In this document: positions 52,354 through 61,109 of the stretch, piece after piece
Layout of the letters: every line of letters starts with the position of its first letter
How positions within the stretch are numbered: the first letter of the stretch is position 1
Assembly (NCBI RefSeq): GCF_012524165.2
Contig: NZ_JABACJ020000009.1
Location: 62,001-126,000 of the forward strand
DNA length: 64,000 nucleotides
Direction of reading: 5' to 3'
From: Faecalicatena faecalis
GTDB lineage: Bacteria > Bacillota > Clostridia > Lachnospirales > Lachnospiraceae
Position numbers and translations under genes: made by a program
The notes under the pieces: model-generated
The model's database searches: none
What the model was told of the DNA's origin: nothing
Seen by the model: the letters and a program-made list of their open reading frames with translations, nothing else

Positions 52354-52390
52354 AAAACGCAGTCACTTGACAAAAGGGGGCTGCGTTTTC
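52354..52390. terminator. Terminator between convergent GPP34 and DJ-1 genes
   Basis: AAAACGCAG pairs with CTGCGTTTT; A-tract and T-tract on the two sides allow use in both directions. Confidence 0.75.
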
Positions 52391-52427
52391 CTTTGCGCTA
52401 TGTGCGCGCTCTAACGGGTGAAAGTCT

Positions 52428-53069
52428 TTATAGCTGGCTGTGATTGGCTGGCAGAGACTGCATCAGGGCAAAGAAATGTTCCGGCTTACCGGTATGGAAG
52501 TATTCATACCAATATTTTAGTGTGTCTGATTGGAAAACATCTAAATATGCAAGGATCTGTTTTGCCCACAATAACGCTCCGGCGGAGCCAGCGGTAATCA
52601 GGTTGTTGTCCGCCACAGAGGGGGCGTCTACATAAAAATTCTGCCCTTTATAATCAGGAACGAACATTTCAAGAAATCCCGGTCCATTACTGGTATGCGG
52701 ACGGTCATTCAACAACCCGAAGCCCGCGAGTGCGGCGGTGGCTCCACAGATGGCACAGACGGCAGCGCCAGAAGCAAGAAATTCACCTGCTTTTTTAATA
52801 ACAGCGCCATGCTTTGGATTATTCCATGTATCTGCGCCTGGCAATAGTAAAAGACTTGTCTGACTCACAGCGATATCATCGGTCAGGCAGTCGGGAATAA
52901 TAGTCAGTCCGCCCATTGTATGAATCGGTTCTTTAGAACAACTGACCGTTTTAATCATCACACGTGGTGCCCCTTTTTTGAAAAACCGTCCAGAATTCAG
53001 TTCTGAAGTAACATATCCCAGTTCCCAGTCAGCTAAAGTATCAAGAACATAAACATAGATTGTAAACAT
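52428..53069 (-). CDS. DJ-1/PfpI family protein
   Basis: 213 aa. Class I glutamine amidotransferase-like fold: FTIYVYVLDTLADWELGYV at the start, the nucleophile elbow VCAICGATAALAG (Cys about 125), and GALLWAKQILAYL near the end. Family members include glyoxalases, chaperones and amidases; activity not assignable. ATG 53069 follows GGAGG; the frame extends to 53144 without an SD. Divergent from a WYL regulator with a 176-bp intergenic region, a common regulator-target layout. Confidence 0.87.
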   Translation of the reverse strand: MFTIYVYVLDTLADWELGYVTSELNSGRFFKKGAPRVMIKTVSCSKEPIHTMGGLTIIPDCLTDDIAVSQTSLLLLPGADTWNNPKHGAVIKKAGEFLASGAAVCAICGATAALAGFGLLNDRPHTSNGPGFLEMFVPDYKGQNFYVDAPSVADNNLITAGSAGALLWAKQILAYLDVFQSDTLKYWYEYFHTGKPEHFFALMQSLPANHSQL

Positions 53070-53187
53070 AATTTTCCTCCATTTTCTTTGTGCTTCCTCC
53101 AGAGAGGCAGTTTGATTTGTCTGCCTGCTTAGTGTATCATACAATTATTGACAACAATATGGCAGCAATTAAAATACATCAAGGAAG

Positions 53188-53217
53188 CAGCAAAGCGAAT
53201 GTGGAGCATCAGCTTTG
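53188..53217. repeat. Dispersed short palindromic element, degenerate copy
   Basis: AAAGCGAATGTGGAGCATCAGCTTTGA keeps AAGC...GCTT arms and the CTTTGA end of the family seen at 31230 and 57975. It lies 29 bp before a WYL regulator gene. Confidence 0.3.
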
Positions 53218-53245
53218 AAAACATCGTTTGAAAGGCGGTTATTAA

Positions 53246-54175
53246 ATGAAAATAGACAGACTTGTCAGTATTATTATGATCCTTCTTGACAAAGAGCGGA
53301 TCGGCGCGCAGGAGTTGGCGGAGATGTTCGAAGTTTCCCCACGCACAATCTATCGAGATATAGATGCAATCAACATGGCAGGGATTCCCGTCCGTGGAGC
53401 GCCGGGTGTAGGCGGAGGCTTTGAGATTATGAAGGAATATAAGGTGGACAAAAAAGTGTTTTCAACTGCCGACCTTTCCGCTATTCTGATGGGACTTACC
53501 AGCCTTTCCGATATGATACGGGGTGAGGAGCTGGTAAATGCCCTTGCAAAAGTCAAGAGCTTTATCCCTGCCGAGAGAGCGAAGGACATCGAATTAAAAG
53601 TAAATCAGATCTGTATCGACCTGAGTCCATGGATGGGTAACAGCAACATGCAGCCTTATTTAGAAATTATCAAATCAGCCTTGCAGGATCATAAGCTGCT
53701 TTCCTTCGAATATATCGCCCATCATGGAAATAAAACCACGCGTATAGTCGAGCCATACCAGCTTGTACTAAAAAGCAGTCACTGGTATTTACAAGGGTAT
53801 TGCCATAAGAGAAATGATTTCCGCCTGTTCAGACTATCCCGCATATTAGGACTGCAGATGAAAGAGGAGACTTTTATACCGCGAGATTATCAAAAACCGA
53901 CTTTAGATTTCGAGGATGTTTTGGAAACTATGCAGACAACAGTCAAGATCCGTATACATAAATCGATTATGGACAGGGTGCTTGAGTATTGTACTTTTGA
54001 ACATTTTGTACCGGATGGAGATGAGCATTACCTTGTGCAATTCCCTTTCATAGAAAACGAATACCACTACGATATTCTTTTCAGCTTCGGAACCAGATGC
54101 GAGTGTCTGGAGCCGTTACATATACGGGCAGAAATGAAGCGCAGAGCACGGGAGTTAGCTGACTTATATGAATAG
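53246..54175 (+). CDS. YafY-type WYL-domain transcriptional regulator
   Basis: 309 aa. N-terminal DeoR-like winged helix (about 1-60: IGAQELAEMFEVSPRTIYRD, IDAINMAGIPVRG). The WYL ligand-binding domain (about 140-225) contains SHWYLQGYC and FRLFRLSRI, followed by the WCX extension. WYL proteins sense nucleic acids or small ligands. RBS AAAGGCGG. Divergent from the DJ-1 gene, its likely target. Confidence 0.92.
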   Translation: MKIDRLVSIIMILLDKERIGAQELAEMFEVSPRTIYRDIDAINMAGIPVRGAPGVGGGFEIMKEYKVDKKVFSTADLSAILMGLTSLSDMIRGEELVNALAKVKSFIPAERAKDIELKVNQICIDLSPWMGNSNMQPYLEIIKSALQDHKLLSFEYIAHHGNKTTRIVEPYQLVLKSSHWYLQGYCHKRNDFRLFRLSRILGLQMKEETFIPRDYQKPTLDFEDVLETMQTTVKIRIHKSIMDRVLEYCTFEHFVPDGDEHYLVQFPFIENEYHYDILFSFGTRCECLEPLHIRAEMKRRARELADLYE

Positions 54176-54197
54176 AAGAAGGAATCAGAAAATAGGA

Positions 54198-54217
54198 TCA
54201 GAAAATATATTTTCTGA
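54198..54217 (+). terminator. 20-bp perfect palindrome after the WYL gene
   Basis: TCAGAAAATATATTTTCTGA, self-complementary with no loop. A terminator role is possible but there is no following T-tract. Confidence 0.45.
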
Positions 54218-54313
54218 CAACAGCCAGTAAATCTGAATATATGTTATAATGATTCTATTAATTGCAATTTAGCGGGAATACAAAAAGTAATTAAAATAGA
54301 AAGGTGCATTTTT

Positions 54314-54982
54314 ATGGATTTAGAATCACTTTATTCGGATATTATGAGACGTGGTCAGAATAGCGTTCTTTCAGGGAAGGAGTATGTTGATAAGACAATT
54401 GGTGACTGCTCTGATACACGTATGGGACTTACACTGGTGATACGTCCAACGAGAGAGATACAAAATGAAATAGAAAGTGTTATCAGAGAATTAAGGGGAA
54501 TAGAACCCAGTCAATATTATTATCCCAGGGAAGATTTCCATATAACGTTATTTGATATTATCACCGCGAGACAGGGATTTCAATATACAGAGAATCAGAA
54601 AATGAGCTGCATCTCTTTATCCGAAGAAATCTTAAAGAATTTTCATCCTTTTCATATCGAAATGAAGGGTCTGACAATGAGTGAAAGCTGTATTATGGCA
54701 AAAGGCTTCTGTGATATGGAAATGCAGCAGATACGAGGACAGTTAAGAGAACACATTGCAGAATACGGGCTCGTGTTAGACGAGCGGTATCCCACCAAGT
54801 CTTCCCATATTACGATTGCAAGATTCAAAAATAAACTTCAGGAAAGGGAAAAGCTTGTAGAAAAGATAAGCGAACTGGGGCAGGTCAGATTTGGGGACAT
54901 GGATGTTACTAATATAGAATTGACTTGTCATAATTGGTTTGATTCCAAAAAAGAATTAATAAGAACTTTTTGTTTGAAATAG
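54314..54982 (+). CDS. 2H phosphoesterase / LigT-like protein
   Basis: 222 aa. Two HxTx motifs characteristic of the 2H superfamily: DFHITLFD (about residue 76) and SHITIARF (about residue 165). Members act as RNA 2',3'-cyclic phosphodiesterases or on related cyclic phosphates. The substrate cannot be told. RBS AAAGGTG. Low GC, like the genes that follow. Confidence 0.82.
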   Translation: MDLESLYSDIMRRGQNSVLSGKEYVDKTIGDCSDTRMGLTLVIRPTREIQNEIESVIRELRGIEPSQYYYPREDFHITLFDIITARQGFQYTENQKMSCISLSEEILKNFHPFHIEMKGLTMSESCIMAKGFCDMEMQQIRGQLREHIAEYGLVLDERYPTKSSHITIARFKNKLQEREKLVEKISELGQVRFGDMDVTNIELTCHNWFDSKKELIRTFCLK

Positions 54983-55048
54983 ATAAAGTAGAGGTAAAGA
55001 GTATGACAATTGTTTTAAAGTAACTAAAATATATGAAGGGGATTATTT

Positions 55049-55171
55049 ATGGACTGGTATAAAAGTATGACAAAACAACAAAAGTATGATTTAAAAAAGG
55101 TAGTCGTGGCATCTGTCATTGGAACAATTTTGGTTATGGTAGTACCTGTGGTTATGGGCGTTATCTTTTAG
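55049..55171 (+). CDS. Small membrane protein
   Basis: 40 aa: MDWYKSMTKQQKYDLKK, then one hydrophobic helix (VVVASVIGTILVMVVPVVMG). AAGGGG stands 7 nt before the ATG. No family known. Confidence 0.5.
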   Translation: MDWYKSMTKQQKYDLKKVVVASVIGTILVMVVPVVMGVIF

Positions 55172-55228
55172 AGGAATGGATTTTAGGAGTTGGTTAAGAA
55201 TTTGAAAGTTGTGAGGGGGGAAGATTCG

Positions 55229-55447
55229 ATGAGTAAGTATGATGCATTATGGAAATATGTACAGGATAATGGAAGACAATCTTACAAATTGACTTTTGAT
55301 GAAATTGCTGAAATAGCAGGGACAGCCATCGACCATTCTTTTTTGAAATACAAAAAGGAACTTACGGAATATGGTTATCAAGTAGGAAAAATTTCAATGA
55401 AAGAGCAAACTGTCATATTCAACAAAATAGAGGAGGATGAACTATGA
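55229..55447 (+). CDS. Small conserved hypothetical protein
   Basis: 72 aa: KYDALWKYVQDNGRQSYKLT, FDEIAEIAG, DHSFLKYKKELTEYGYQVGK, KEQTVIF. This compact pattern recurs in Firmicutes as a small domain of unknown function (I believe catalogued as DUF7662). GAGGGGGG precedes ATG 55229. It overlaps the acetyltransferase start by 4 bp, so the two are coupled. Confidence 0.75.
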   Translation: MSKYDALWKYVQDNGRQSYKLTFDEIAEIAGTAIDHSFLKYKKELTEYGYQVGKISMKEQTVIFNKIEEDEL

Positions 55448-56001
55448 ACATTTATGAATCATGTCCTGAATTAGAGAATGAGAAATTTTTATTAAGATTA
55501 GTGAATTATGAAGATTGTGAGGATTTGTTAAAAGTATACAGTGACAAAAATGCTTTGCCGTTTTTTAATAGTGATAGTTGTGATGGAGATATTTTTTACT
55601 ATGAAACAAAAGAAAGAATGACAGAAGCTCTTAACTTCTGGAACATGGCATATCAAAATGGTTGGTTTGTCAGGCTTTCTATTGTTGACAAAACAGTAGC
55701 AAGTGTAATCGGAACAATCGAGATATGCTTACGAGTTTCCGAAGATGACTTCGATCATATGGGAATATTAAGAGTTGATGTAAGAAGCGACTATGAAAAA
55801 GAAGATGTATTGTACGATATAATGGCACTAATAACACCACATATTTACGAGATGTTAGGTTGTGATGGTATCATTACTAAAGTTCCAGTCTATGCAGTGG
55901 AAAGAACGAAAGCAATACAAAGGATAGGATTTACAAAATCAGAGCATTTTCTGATAGGAAAGACAGGATATGCTTATGACGGATATTGGATCATGAAATA
56001 A
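55444..56001 (+). CDS. GNAT-like acetyltransferase
   Basis: 185 aa, RimJ/RimL-like GNAT plan: KFLLRLVNYEDCEDLLKVY, VIGTIEICL, ILRVDVRSDYEKEDVLYDIM (acetyl-CoA loop region, lacking the canonical Q/RxxGxG/A) and AIQRIGFTKSE. The weak CoA loop leaves activity uncertain. Overlaps the preceding gene by ATGA. Confidence 0.75.
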   Translation: MNIYESCPELENEKFLLRLVNYEDCEDLLKVYSDKNALPFFNSDSCDGDIFYYETKERMTEALNFWNMAYQNGWFVRLSIVDKTVASVIGTIEICLRVSEDDFDHMGILRVDVRSDYEKEDVLYDIMALITPHIYEMLGCDGIITKVPVYAVERTKAIQRIGFTKSEHFLIGKTGYAYDGYWIMK

Positions 56002-56055
56002 GCCGAATTTAAAATTTGTAATTAAGTTTATTTATATATTAGGAAGGAATTACCA

Positions 56056-56517
56056 ATGCAAAAATTCATCGAAGCATTAACAAGTGAGAGTAAAAATACA
56101 GCATTACCGGATGAGTTTAACTATTTTGGAAAACTGATCGGTAGTTGGGCAATCAACTATATTGAGAGTGACAATTCTCTTGCAATTAAAGGGGAATGGC
56201 ATTTCTCATGGGTTCTTGAAGGAATGGCTATTCAAGATGTTATTATTCTGCCTGGTTATGAATATGGGACATCGTTACGTATCTATAATCCCGACACACA
56301 TGCATGGGATGTAGCTTATGGTTATACTGGAAAAATAATACGACTTGAAGCAAAAAAACAAGATGACATGATCATGCTTACTTTCGTCAATGATGAAAGA
56401 AGAAAGTGGGTTTTTACTAAAATAGAAGATTATTGTTTCCATTGGGAAAACATTACTGTAAAAGAGGATGGCGAATGGTATATAAATGCAGAGATATTTG
56501 CTGAACGTATCATATAA
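56056..56517 (+). CDS. Hypothetical protein, lipocalin-like/DUF1579-like
   Basis: 153 aa, cytosolic, beta-rich: FGKLIGSWAINYIESDNSL, GEWHFSWVLEGMAIQDV, GTSLRIYNPDTHAWDVAYGY, FHWENITVKEDGEWYINAEI. The succession of strands and the W-x-F/Y motifs resemble DUF1579-type lipocalin barrels. Probably binds a small hydrophobic ligand; not demonstrated. RBS AGGAAGG. Confidence 0.65.
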   Translation: MQKFIEALTSESKNTALPDEFNYFGKLIGSWAINYIESDNSLAIKGEWHFSWVLEGMAIQDVIILPGYEYGTSLRIYNPDTHAWDVAYGYTGKIIRLEAKKQDDMIMLTFVNDERRKWVFTKIEDYCFHWENITVKEDGEWYINAEIFAERII

Positions 56518-56573
56518 CACATTTCATAGTATTTCAAATTCCAACTTGTTGAGGAGAAACGGGGTGTAAAATA

Positions 56574-56948
56574 GTGATCTATAAAGTAGACGATAAAGAA
56601 CTTAATGCGTCAGTCTTTATTCCTTTTGTGAATCAGGTATGGCCAGGTGATTATGACATGGAAAAGACGCAGGCAGCATTATCTAAAACAATAAATATCA
56701 CAGTCTATGATGATAACAAACTTATTGGATGTCTGCGTATTCTTTCAGACGGTTACTATTTTGGAACAATTACCGAATTGCTTGTTCTTCCAGAATACCA
56801 GAAGCAAGGGATTGGCAGTAAACTTCTCCAACTTGCAAAGGACAGTACACCTACGATGTTATATTTTGGTGCACAGCCGGGGCTGGAAGAATTCTATGAA
56901 AAGAATGGGTGTGCAAAGAGTCTGCAATCCTACATAATAGAAAAGTAG
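56574..56948 (+). CDS. GNAT N-acetyltransferase (short)
   Basis: 124 aa. Classic GNAT core: GCLRILSDGYYFGTITELLV, LPEYQKQGIGSKLLQL (acetyl-CoA loop QxxGIG), FYEKNGCAKS at the end. Substrate unknown. Starts at GTG 56574 with a GGGG upstream. Confidence 0.85.
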   Translation: MIYKVDDKELNASVFIPFVNQVWPGDYDMEKTQAALSKTINITVYDDNKLIGCLRILSDGYYFGTITELLVLPEYQKQGIGSKLLQLAKDSTPTMLYFGAQPGLEEFYEKNGCAKSLQSYIIEK

Positions 56949-56991
56949 ATAAATCCGTACACCTAATGGAATTTCAAATGGAGGGTTAGGT

Positions 56992-57153
56992 ATGAAAAAC
57001 AGAAAAAATGGAGATGAAAATTCAAATAATAATTTAGGCATAGGAATAAGTCTAGGGCTATTATTTGGACTTTTGCTTAATAGCATAGGATTAGGTTTGG
57101 TTTTGGGGGTTGCATTTGGATCATTGTCTAACGCTTATAAAAAGAAAAAGTAA
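56992..57153 (+). CDS. Small glycine-rich membrane protein
   Basis: 53 aa: polar Asn-rich start (NGDENSNNNLG), then two glycine-zipper hydrophobic stretches (ISLGLLFGLLL and GLGLVLGVAFG) and a Lys tail. GGAGGG precedes the ATG. Such proteins occur widely next to accessory genes; function unknown. Confidence 0.55.
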   Translation: MKNRKNGDENSNNNLGIGISLGLLFGLLLNSIGLGLVLGVAFGSLSNAYKKKK

Positions 57154-57248
57154 AGTTTCTGTGGATGTCACAACTTTAAACTTCTGTTTTTTCATATATA
57201 ATATTACGGAAATATAAAAAGAAACTTAGAAACTACAGGTGAAAATAA

Positions 57249-57428
57249 ATGATTTTATTAGTTGTGGACACGCAAAAAGGAATTACTGATAATAGACTAT
57301 ATGAATTTGATAATGAATATTTTTCAAAAGAAGTGGCTTATGATTATTATAACAGATTCATGTGGCCCGAAAGATATGCGAAATGCATCACTATGGAAGA
57401 TGCCTTGGAAATATTAAGGAATAGATAG
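57249..57428 (+). pseudogene. Internally deleted cysteine hydrolase (isochorismatase family) remnant
   Basis: 59 codons: MILLVVDTQKGIT is the first strand with the catalytic Asp of the family; it then runs into FDNEYFSKEVAYDYYNRFMW and PERYAKCITMEDALEIL, which look like the C-terminal end. The central 100 or so residues, with the Lys and Cys, are missing but the frame is kept. The family assignment of the second half is from memory. Confidence 0.45.
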
Positions 57429-57450
57429 AAGGTCGAGGAGGATAAAGAGA

Positions 57451-57921
57451 ATGAATAATGTGCATATCAGGTTGGCGAACATGGATGATGCCAAGCAGCT
57501 AAGACACTTGTATTTTGAATTAGACACGGATAGTGTAAAATATCAACCTGAACATTTTGTGATGGGTTATAGGAATGATGATTTTTTCTCTTCAATATTA
57601 CAAGATGATAATCAAGATATCATAGTAGCAGAAATTGATGGGAAGGTGATAGGTTTTTCTCATGTGATGATATTAAAACAGAAAAATGTTGCATGTCTGA
57701 AACCACAGACTGTCATTTACATACAAGATTTGGGTGTTTTGGAAAGTGAGAGGAGCAAAGGAATCGGGACAATTCTTATGGATGCCAGTAAAGAATATGG
57801 AAAAAGAAAGGGTGCAGATTTTATTCGGACGCAGGTTTTTCCACAAAATATTGACGGTATGAGATTCTATGAAAGAAATGGGTTTTGTGAAATGATGAAA
57901 ACTATTGAGTGCCAGTTCTGA
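57451..57921 (+). CDS. GNAT N-acetyltransferase
   Basis: 156 aa. VHIRLANMDDAKQLRHLY, DIIVAEIDGKVIGFSHV, YIQDLGVLESERSKGIGTIL (CoA loop) and RFYERNGFCEM. Full-length, well conserved GNAT. RBS GAGGAGG. Third acetyltransferase in 2.5 kb. Confidence 0.88.
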   Translation: MNNVHIRLANMDDAKQLRHLYFELDTDSVKYQPEHFVMGYRNDDFFSSILQDDNQDIIVAEIDGKVIGFSHVMILKQKNVACLKPQTVIYIQDLGVLESERSKGIGTILMDASKEYGKRKGADFIRTQVFPQNIDGMRFYERNGFCEMMKTIECQF

Positions 57922-57974
57922 TCTCTAATGAACCGAATAAAATAAAAATCCAGTTACTGAGGTAAGAGGAAATA

Positions 57975-58004
57975 GCGAAGCGGATTCTAAATATCCGCTT
58001 TGAC
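57975..58004. repeat. Dispersed short palindromic element, best copy
   Basis: AAGCGGAT-N7-ATCCGCTT, a perfect 8-bp stem, then TGAC. Related copies lie at 31230-31257 (one mismatch), 21925-21948 and 53188-53217 (degenerate). It is 20 bp before a lipoprotein gene. Confidence 0.5.
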
Positions 58005-58023
58005 TTAAAAATTGGGTGTGATT

Positions 58024-58341
58024 ATGAAGAATAAAGGATTATGGCTGATATTTATATGTATGATTATACTTGCTGGCTGTAGTAAAAAAGGTACTGAAGG
58101 GGACTATCCGGCAGCAATAATGGTAAACGATACGATCTATTATTCTACTGGAGAACAATTATCAGGGGAAGTCAATGAAAGTGTGGTTATTAGAAATATT
58201 ACTTCATATACAGATGAAATGCCAGCTAAAAATGGCGAGGCAAATTTTAACAGAGATTTAGATTCGGAATATACATTTACGGATGAAGGACTTGCTGTCT
58301 GCATAGATAATGAATGGATTCTCTTTAAACAACAAGAATAG
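58024..58341 (+). CDS. Small lipoprotein
   Basis: 105 aa. Lipoprotein signal MKNKGLWLIFICMIILAGC with Cys19. The short mature domain has AIMVNDTIYYSTGEQL, a pattern seen in several small Firmicutes lipoproteins, and ends with DNEWILFKQ. Function unknown. Weak SD (GGGTG). Confidence 0.78.
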   Translation: MKNKGLWLIFICMIILAGCSKKGTEGDYPAAIMVNDTIYYSTGEQLSGEVNESVVIRNITSYTDEMPAKNGEANFNRDLDSEYTFTDEGLAVCIDNEWILFKQQE

Positions 58342-58404
58342 GCAGAATTGCAATGGATGTAATCTGAGAGCTAACCGACACGTTTCTGTCCAGGAGGAGT
58401 TATT

Positions 58405-59235
58405 ATGATTCAAGAATTAAGCAGTTATCTTACAAAACCCCAGCTATATGCTCCAAGCACAGGAGAATTCTGGAATGATCCACATATTTCCGGGAAGATG
58501 CTGGAAGCACATCTAAATCCGCAGGAGGATGGGGCGACCCGCAGGCATGAATTCCTTGATCAGTCTGTTCATTGGATTTCTCAAATTACGCCGCCGTCTC
58601 AATACAAATCACTGCTGGATCTTGGCTGTGGACCCGGCCTTTATGCAGAGCGGTTTTTCAGGGCCGGATATTCTGTCACAGGGATAGACTTTTCCGAACG
58701 TTCAATCGCGTATGCGAAAGACCAGGCTATACAAAGCAACAGTGTTATCGAGTACCATTACCAAAACTACCTGACAATGGATTATGAAAATCAATTTGAT
58801 GTAGTGACATTGATCTACTGTGATTATGCTGTTCTGCCAGTTACGGACAGGCTCCTTTTATTAAAAAAAGTCTATCAGTCATTAAAACAGAATGGAAAAT
58901 TTATTGTTGATGTTTTTACACCAAGTATGCGAAGAGACGAAAGCCATACCTGGCAATATTGTGAAACGGGCGGCTTTTGGTGCGAAAGACCTCATATCTG
59001 TTTGGAGTCTGTATATCAATATGATGACGAGGATGCTACAGAGCTGCGGCAATGTATTATTTTGACCGACGAAGCAGTCAGATGCTATAACATATGGGAT
59101 CATTTTTTTACGAAAGATAAGCTGTTATCAGAAGTTCAAACCGCAGGTTTTAGTAGTTTCGAATTCTATGGCGACGTAGCAGGAAAGAAATTTTGGGACG
59201 AGTGCGAGACAATTTGCGGCGTTTTTACAAAATAG
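58405..59235 (+). CDS. Class I SAM-dependent methyltransferase
   Basis: 276 aa. Motif I LLDLGCGPGLYAERF (about 70-84), motif II GIDFSERSIAYAK, post-motif DVVTLIYCDYAVLP, and a C-terminal WDHFFTKDKLLSEVQTAGF. Small-molecule type; substrate unknown. RBS AGGAGGAG. Ends 38 bp before the WYL regulator start. Confidence 0.88.
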   Translation: MIQELSSYLTKPQLYAPSTGEFWNDPHISGKMLEAHLNPQEDGATRRHEFLDQSVHWISQITPPSQYKSLLDLGCGPGLYAERFFRAGYSVTGIDFSERSIAYAKDQAIQSNSVIEYHYQNYLTMDYENQFDVVTLIYCDYAVLPVTDRLLLLKKVYQSLKQNGKFIVDVFTPSMRRDESHTWQYCETGGFWCERPHICLESVYQYDDEDATELRQCIILTDEAVRCYNIWDHFFTKDKLLSEVQTAGFSSFEFYGDVAGKKFWDECETICGVFTK

Positions 59236-59273
59236 GGTCTGCATGCTATAAATACCATAATGAGGTGAAGAAA

Positions 59274-60173
59274 TTGAACGAGAGCAGACTATTTAAAATG
59301 GTTTATTATCTTTTAGAAAAGGGAAGAGCTACAGCACCAGAGCTTTCTGAAAAATTCGAGATATCTATTAGAACCATATATCGTGATATTGATGTAATCA
59401 GTAGTGCCGGTATCCCTATTTATGCAACGCAGGGCAAGAATGGCGGGATATTCATTGATGATGGTTTCACGATGGATAAATCATTTTTTACAGAAGAAGA
59501 AAGAGAACATATTCTAAATGCTTTACAGGGGATTATTGCGACAAATGGTAAGAATGCAGATGAATTGTTAACAAAGTTAGGTGCTTTGTTTCAAATAAAG
59601 TCTACAAACTGGATAGAAGTTGATTTTTCTGATTGGGTTCAAAATAAACCGACGCAGGATATATTTAATTTGATCAAAAATGCTATCTTCGGAAAAAATG
59701 TCATATCGATGAAATATTATGGAGGTAATGGCAAAATAACAGAGCGGAGAGTCAAGCCGTTAAAATTAATATTTAAAAGCAAAAGCTGGTATTTGTATGG
59801 TTTTTGTCTGATGAGAAATGACTATCGCTTTTTTAAGCTGACCAGAATTAAAACACTAGAAATATTAACGGAAACTTTTCCCCCGATCCCGATTCCTTCC
59901 AATATAGAAAGCCAAATAAAAATTGAAAAAACGGTCAATACGAAATTGAAATTCGATAAACATGCAGCTTTTCGGATATATGATGAATTTACAGATCAGG
60001 TAACAGAGGATGAACAAGGTAATCTATATGTACAAGTTGATTTGCCGGATAATGACATTCTTTATAGTTATATTTTCTCCTTTGCCGAGCATGTAGAAAT
60101 ATTAGAACCTCAGAGTTTAAGAGAACGAATAAATGCCAAAATAGAAGAAATGCAGAAAAAATATAGAACCTGA
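59274..60173 (+). CDS. WYL-domain transcriptional regulator
   Basis: 299 aa. DeoR-type winged helix: LFKMVYYLLEKGRATAPELS, ISIRTIYRDIDVISSAGIPI. WYL core: SKSWYLYGFC and YRFFKLTRI. Start is probably TTG 59274, after GAGGTGA; the frame is open into the preceding gene. It likely controls the next gene (GyrI-like) or the methyltransferase before it. Confidence 0.9.
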   Translation: MNESRLFKMVYYLLEKGRATAPELSEKFEISIRTIYRDIDVISSAGIPIYATQGKNGGIFIDDGFTMDKSFFTEEEREHILNALQGIIATNGKNADELLTKLGALFQIKSTNWIEVDFSDWVQNKPTQDIFNLIKNAIFGKNVISMKYYGGNGKITERRVKPLKLIFKSKSWYLYGFCLMRNDYRFFKLTRIKTLEILTETFPPIPIPSNIESQIKIEKTVNTKLKFDKHAAFRIYDEFTDQVTEDEQGNLYVQVDLPDNDILYSYIFSFAEHVEILEPQSLRERINAKIEEMQKKYRT

Positions 60174-60226
60174 CTTAGGATGGCAGGTTATGCAGCGTAT
60201 AATGAGATGCATAAGGAGGTGTTCAT

Positions 60227-60832
60227 ATGAAACACGAATGGAGAAAGCTGGAGAAAGAGTTATACGGTGTAAAAACAAAGCCTGTCATGGTCGATGTTCC
60301 TTTACAGAAATTTATCATGATCAGTGGGAAAGGAAATCCAAATGATACCGAATTTTCGGATAAGGTAGGAGCATTATATGCATTGGCTTATGCAATTAAA
60401 ATGGGGTATAAGTCAGCGTCTAAATCAAATGAGATCACTGACTTTACGGTCTACCCATTGGAGGGAATCTGGAAGCAGATAGAGGGTTTGGAACTCGATA
60501 AAGACAAATTAGAATATACGATCATGATTCGTCAGCCAGATTTCATAACGAAAGAAATGGTCGATCATGCATTAGAAAAGGTGAAGATAAAAAAGCCCAA
60601 TCCACTATATGCACAAATCAGCTTTGATACGATGAATGATGGAAAAAGCGTTCAGATATTACATGTTGGTGCATTTGATGATGAACCTGCTTCGTTTGAG
60701 AAGATGAATGAATTTTTAAAGGCACATCAATTAGAGAGAATCGAAAGTCATCATAGAGAAATCTATTTAAATAACGCGAACCGAACAGAAAAAAGTAAAC
60801 TGAAAACCATTCTGCGTTATAAGATAAAGTGA
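60227..60832 (+). CDS. GyrI-like small-molecule-binding domain protein
   Basis: 201 aa stand-alone GyrI-like protein (AraC-effector/SOUL-like fold): PLQKFIMISGKGNPND, DFTVYPLEGIWKQIE, TIMIRQPDFITKEMV, VQILHVGAFDDEPASFEKMN, and HHREIYLNNANRTEK at the end. Members bind or modify diverse small compounds, and several are hydrolases. RBS AAGGAGG. Paired with the upstream WYL regulator. Confidence 0.87.
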   Translation: MKHEWRKLEKELYGVKTKPVMVDVPLQKFIMISGKGNPNDTEFSDKVGALYALAYAIKMGYKSASKSNEITDFTVYPLEGIWKQIEGLELDKDKLEYTIMIRQPDFITKEMVDHALEKVKIKKPNPLYAQISFDTMNDGKSVQILHVGAFDDEPASFEKMNEFLKAHQLERIESHHREIYLNNANRTEKSKLKTILRYKIK

Positions 60833-60885
60833 TACGTGAGGGTAAATGTGATGTTATTCATTCAAATACAATACTTACACGTCCG

Positions 60886-60917
60886 AAAGTCCTGTGAACC
60901 TGCAGGGCTTTCTTTAT
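60886..60917 (+). terminator. Terminator after the GyrI-like gene
   Basis: AAAGTCCTG pairs with CAGGGCTTT (one G-T), followed by CTTTATTT. The AAAGTCCTGTGAA string also ends the kinase gene at 62724-62737. Confidence 0.65.
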
Positions 60918-60943
60918 TTGCAATTACAAAAATTAGGACAAGG

Positions 60944-60974
60944 CAAGGTTTTGGCAAGGTTCATGCTATATAAT
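60944..60974 (+). promoter_or_regulatory. Direct-repeat operator and promoter of the response regulator
   Basis: CAAGGTT at 60944-60950 and 60955-60961 (11-bp period), then 7 bp to TATAAT (60969-60974). The same geometry recurs at 62752-62793. A second TATAAT lies at 61013-61018, nearer the gene. Confidence 0.6.
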
Positions 60975-61109
60975 ATTTTTGGGGTCAGAAGGTATTTTGC
61001 CCCTTAGTACCGTATAATAAAGAAATACCTATTTCAAGAAATGTCTGCTATACTAAAAACGACAAAAAGCAGACAAAAGCAGCAGACAATATAACAGGAG
61101 GCGAAATTT

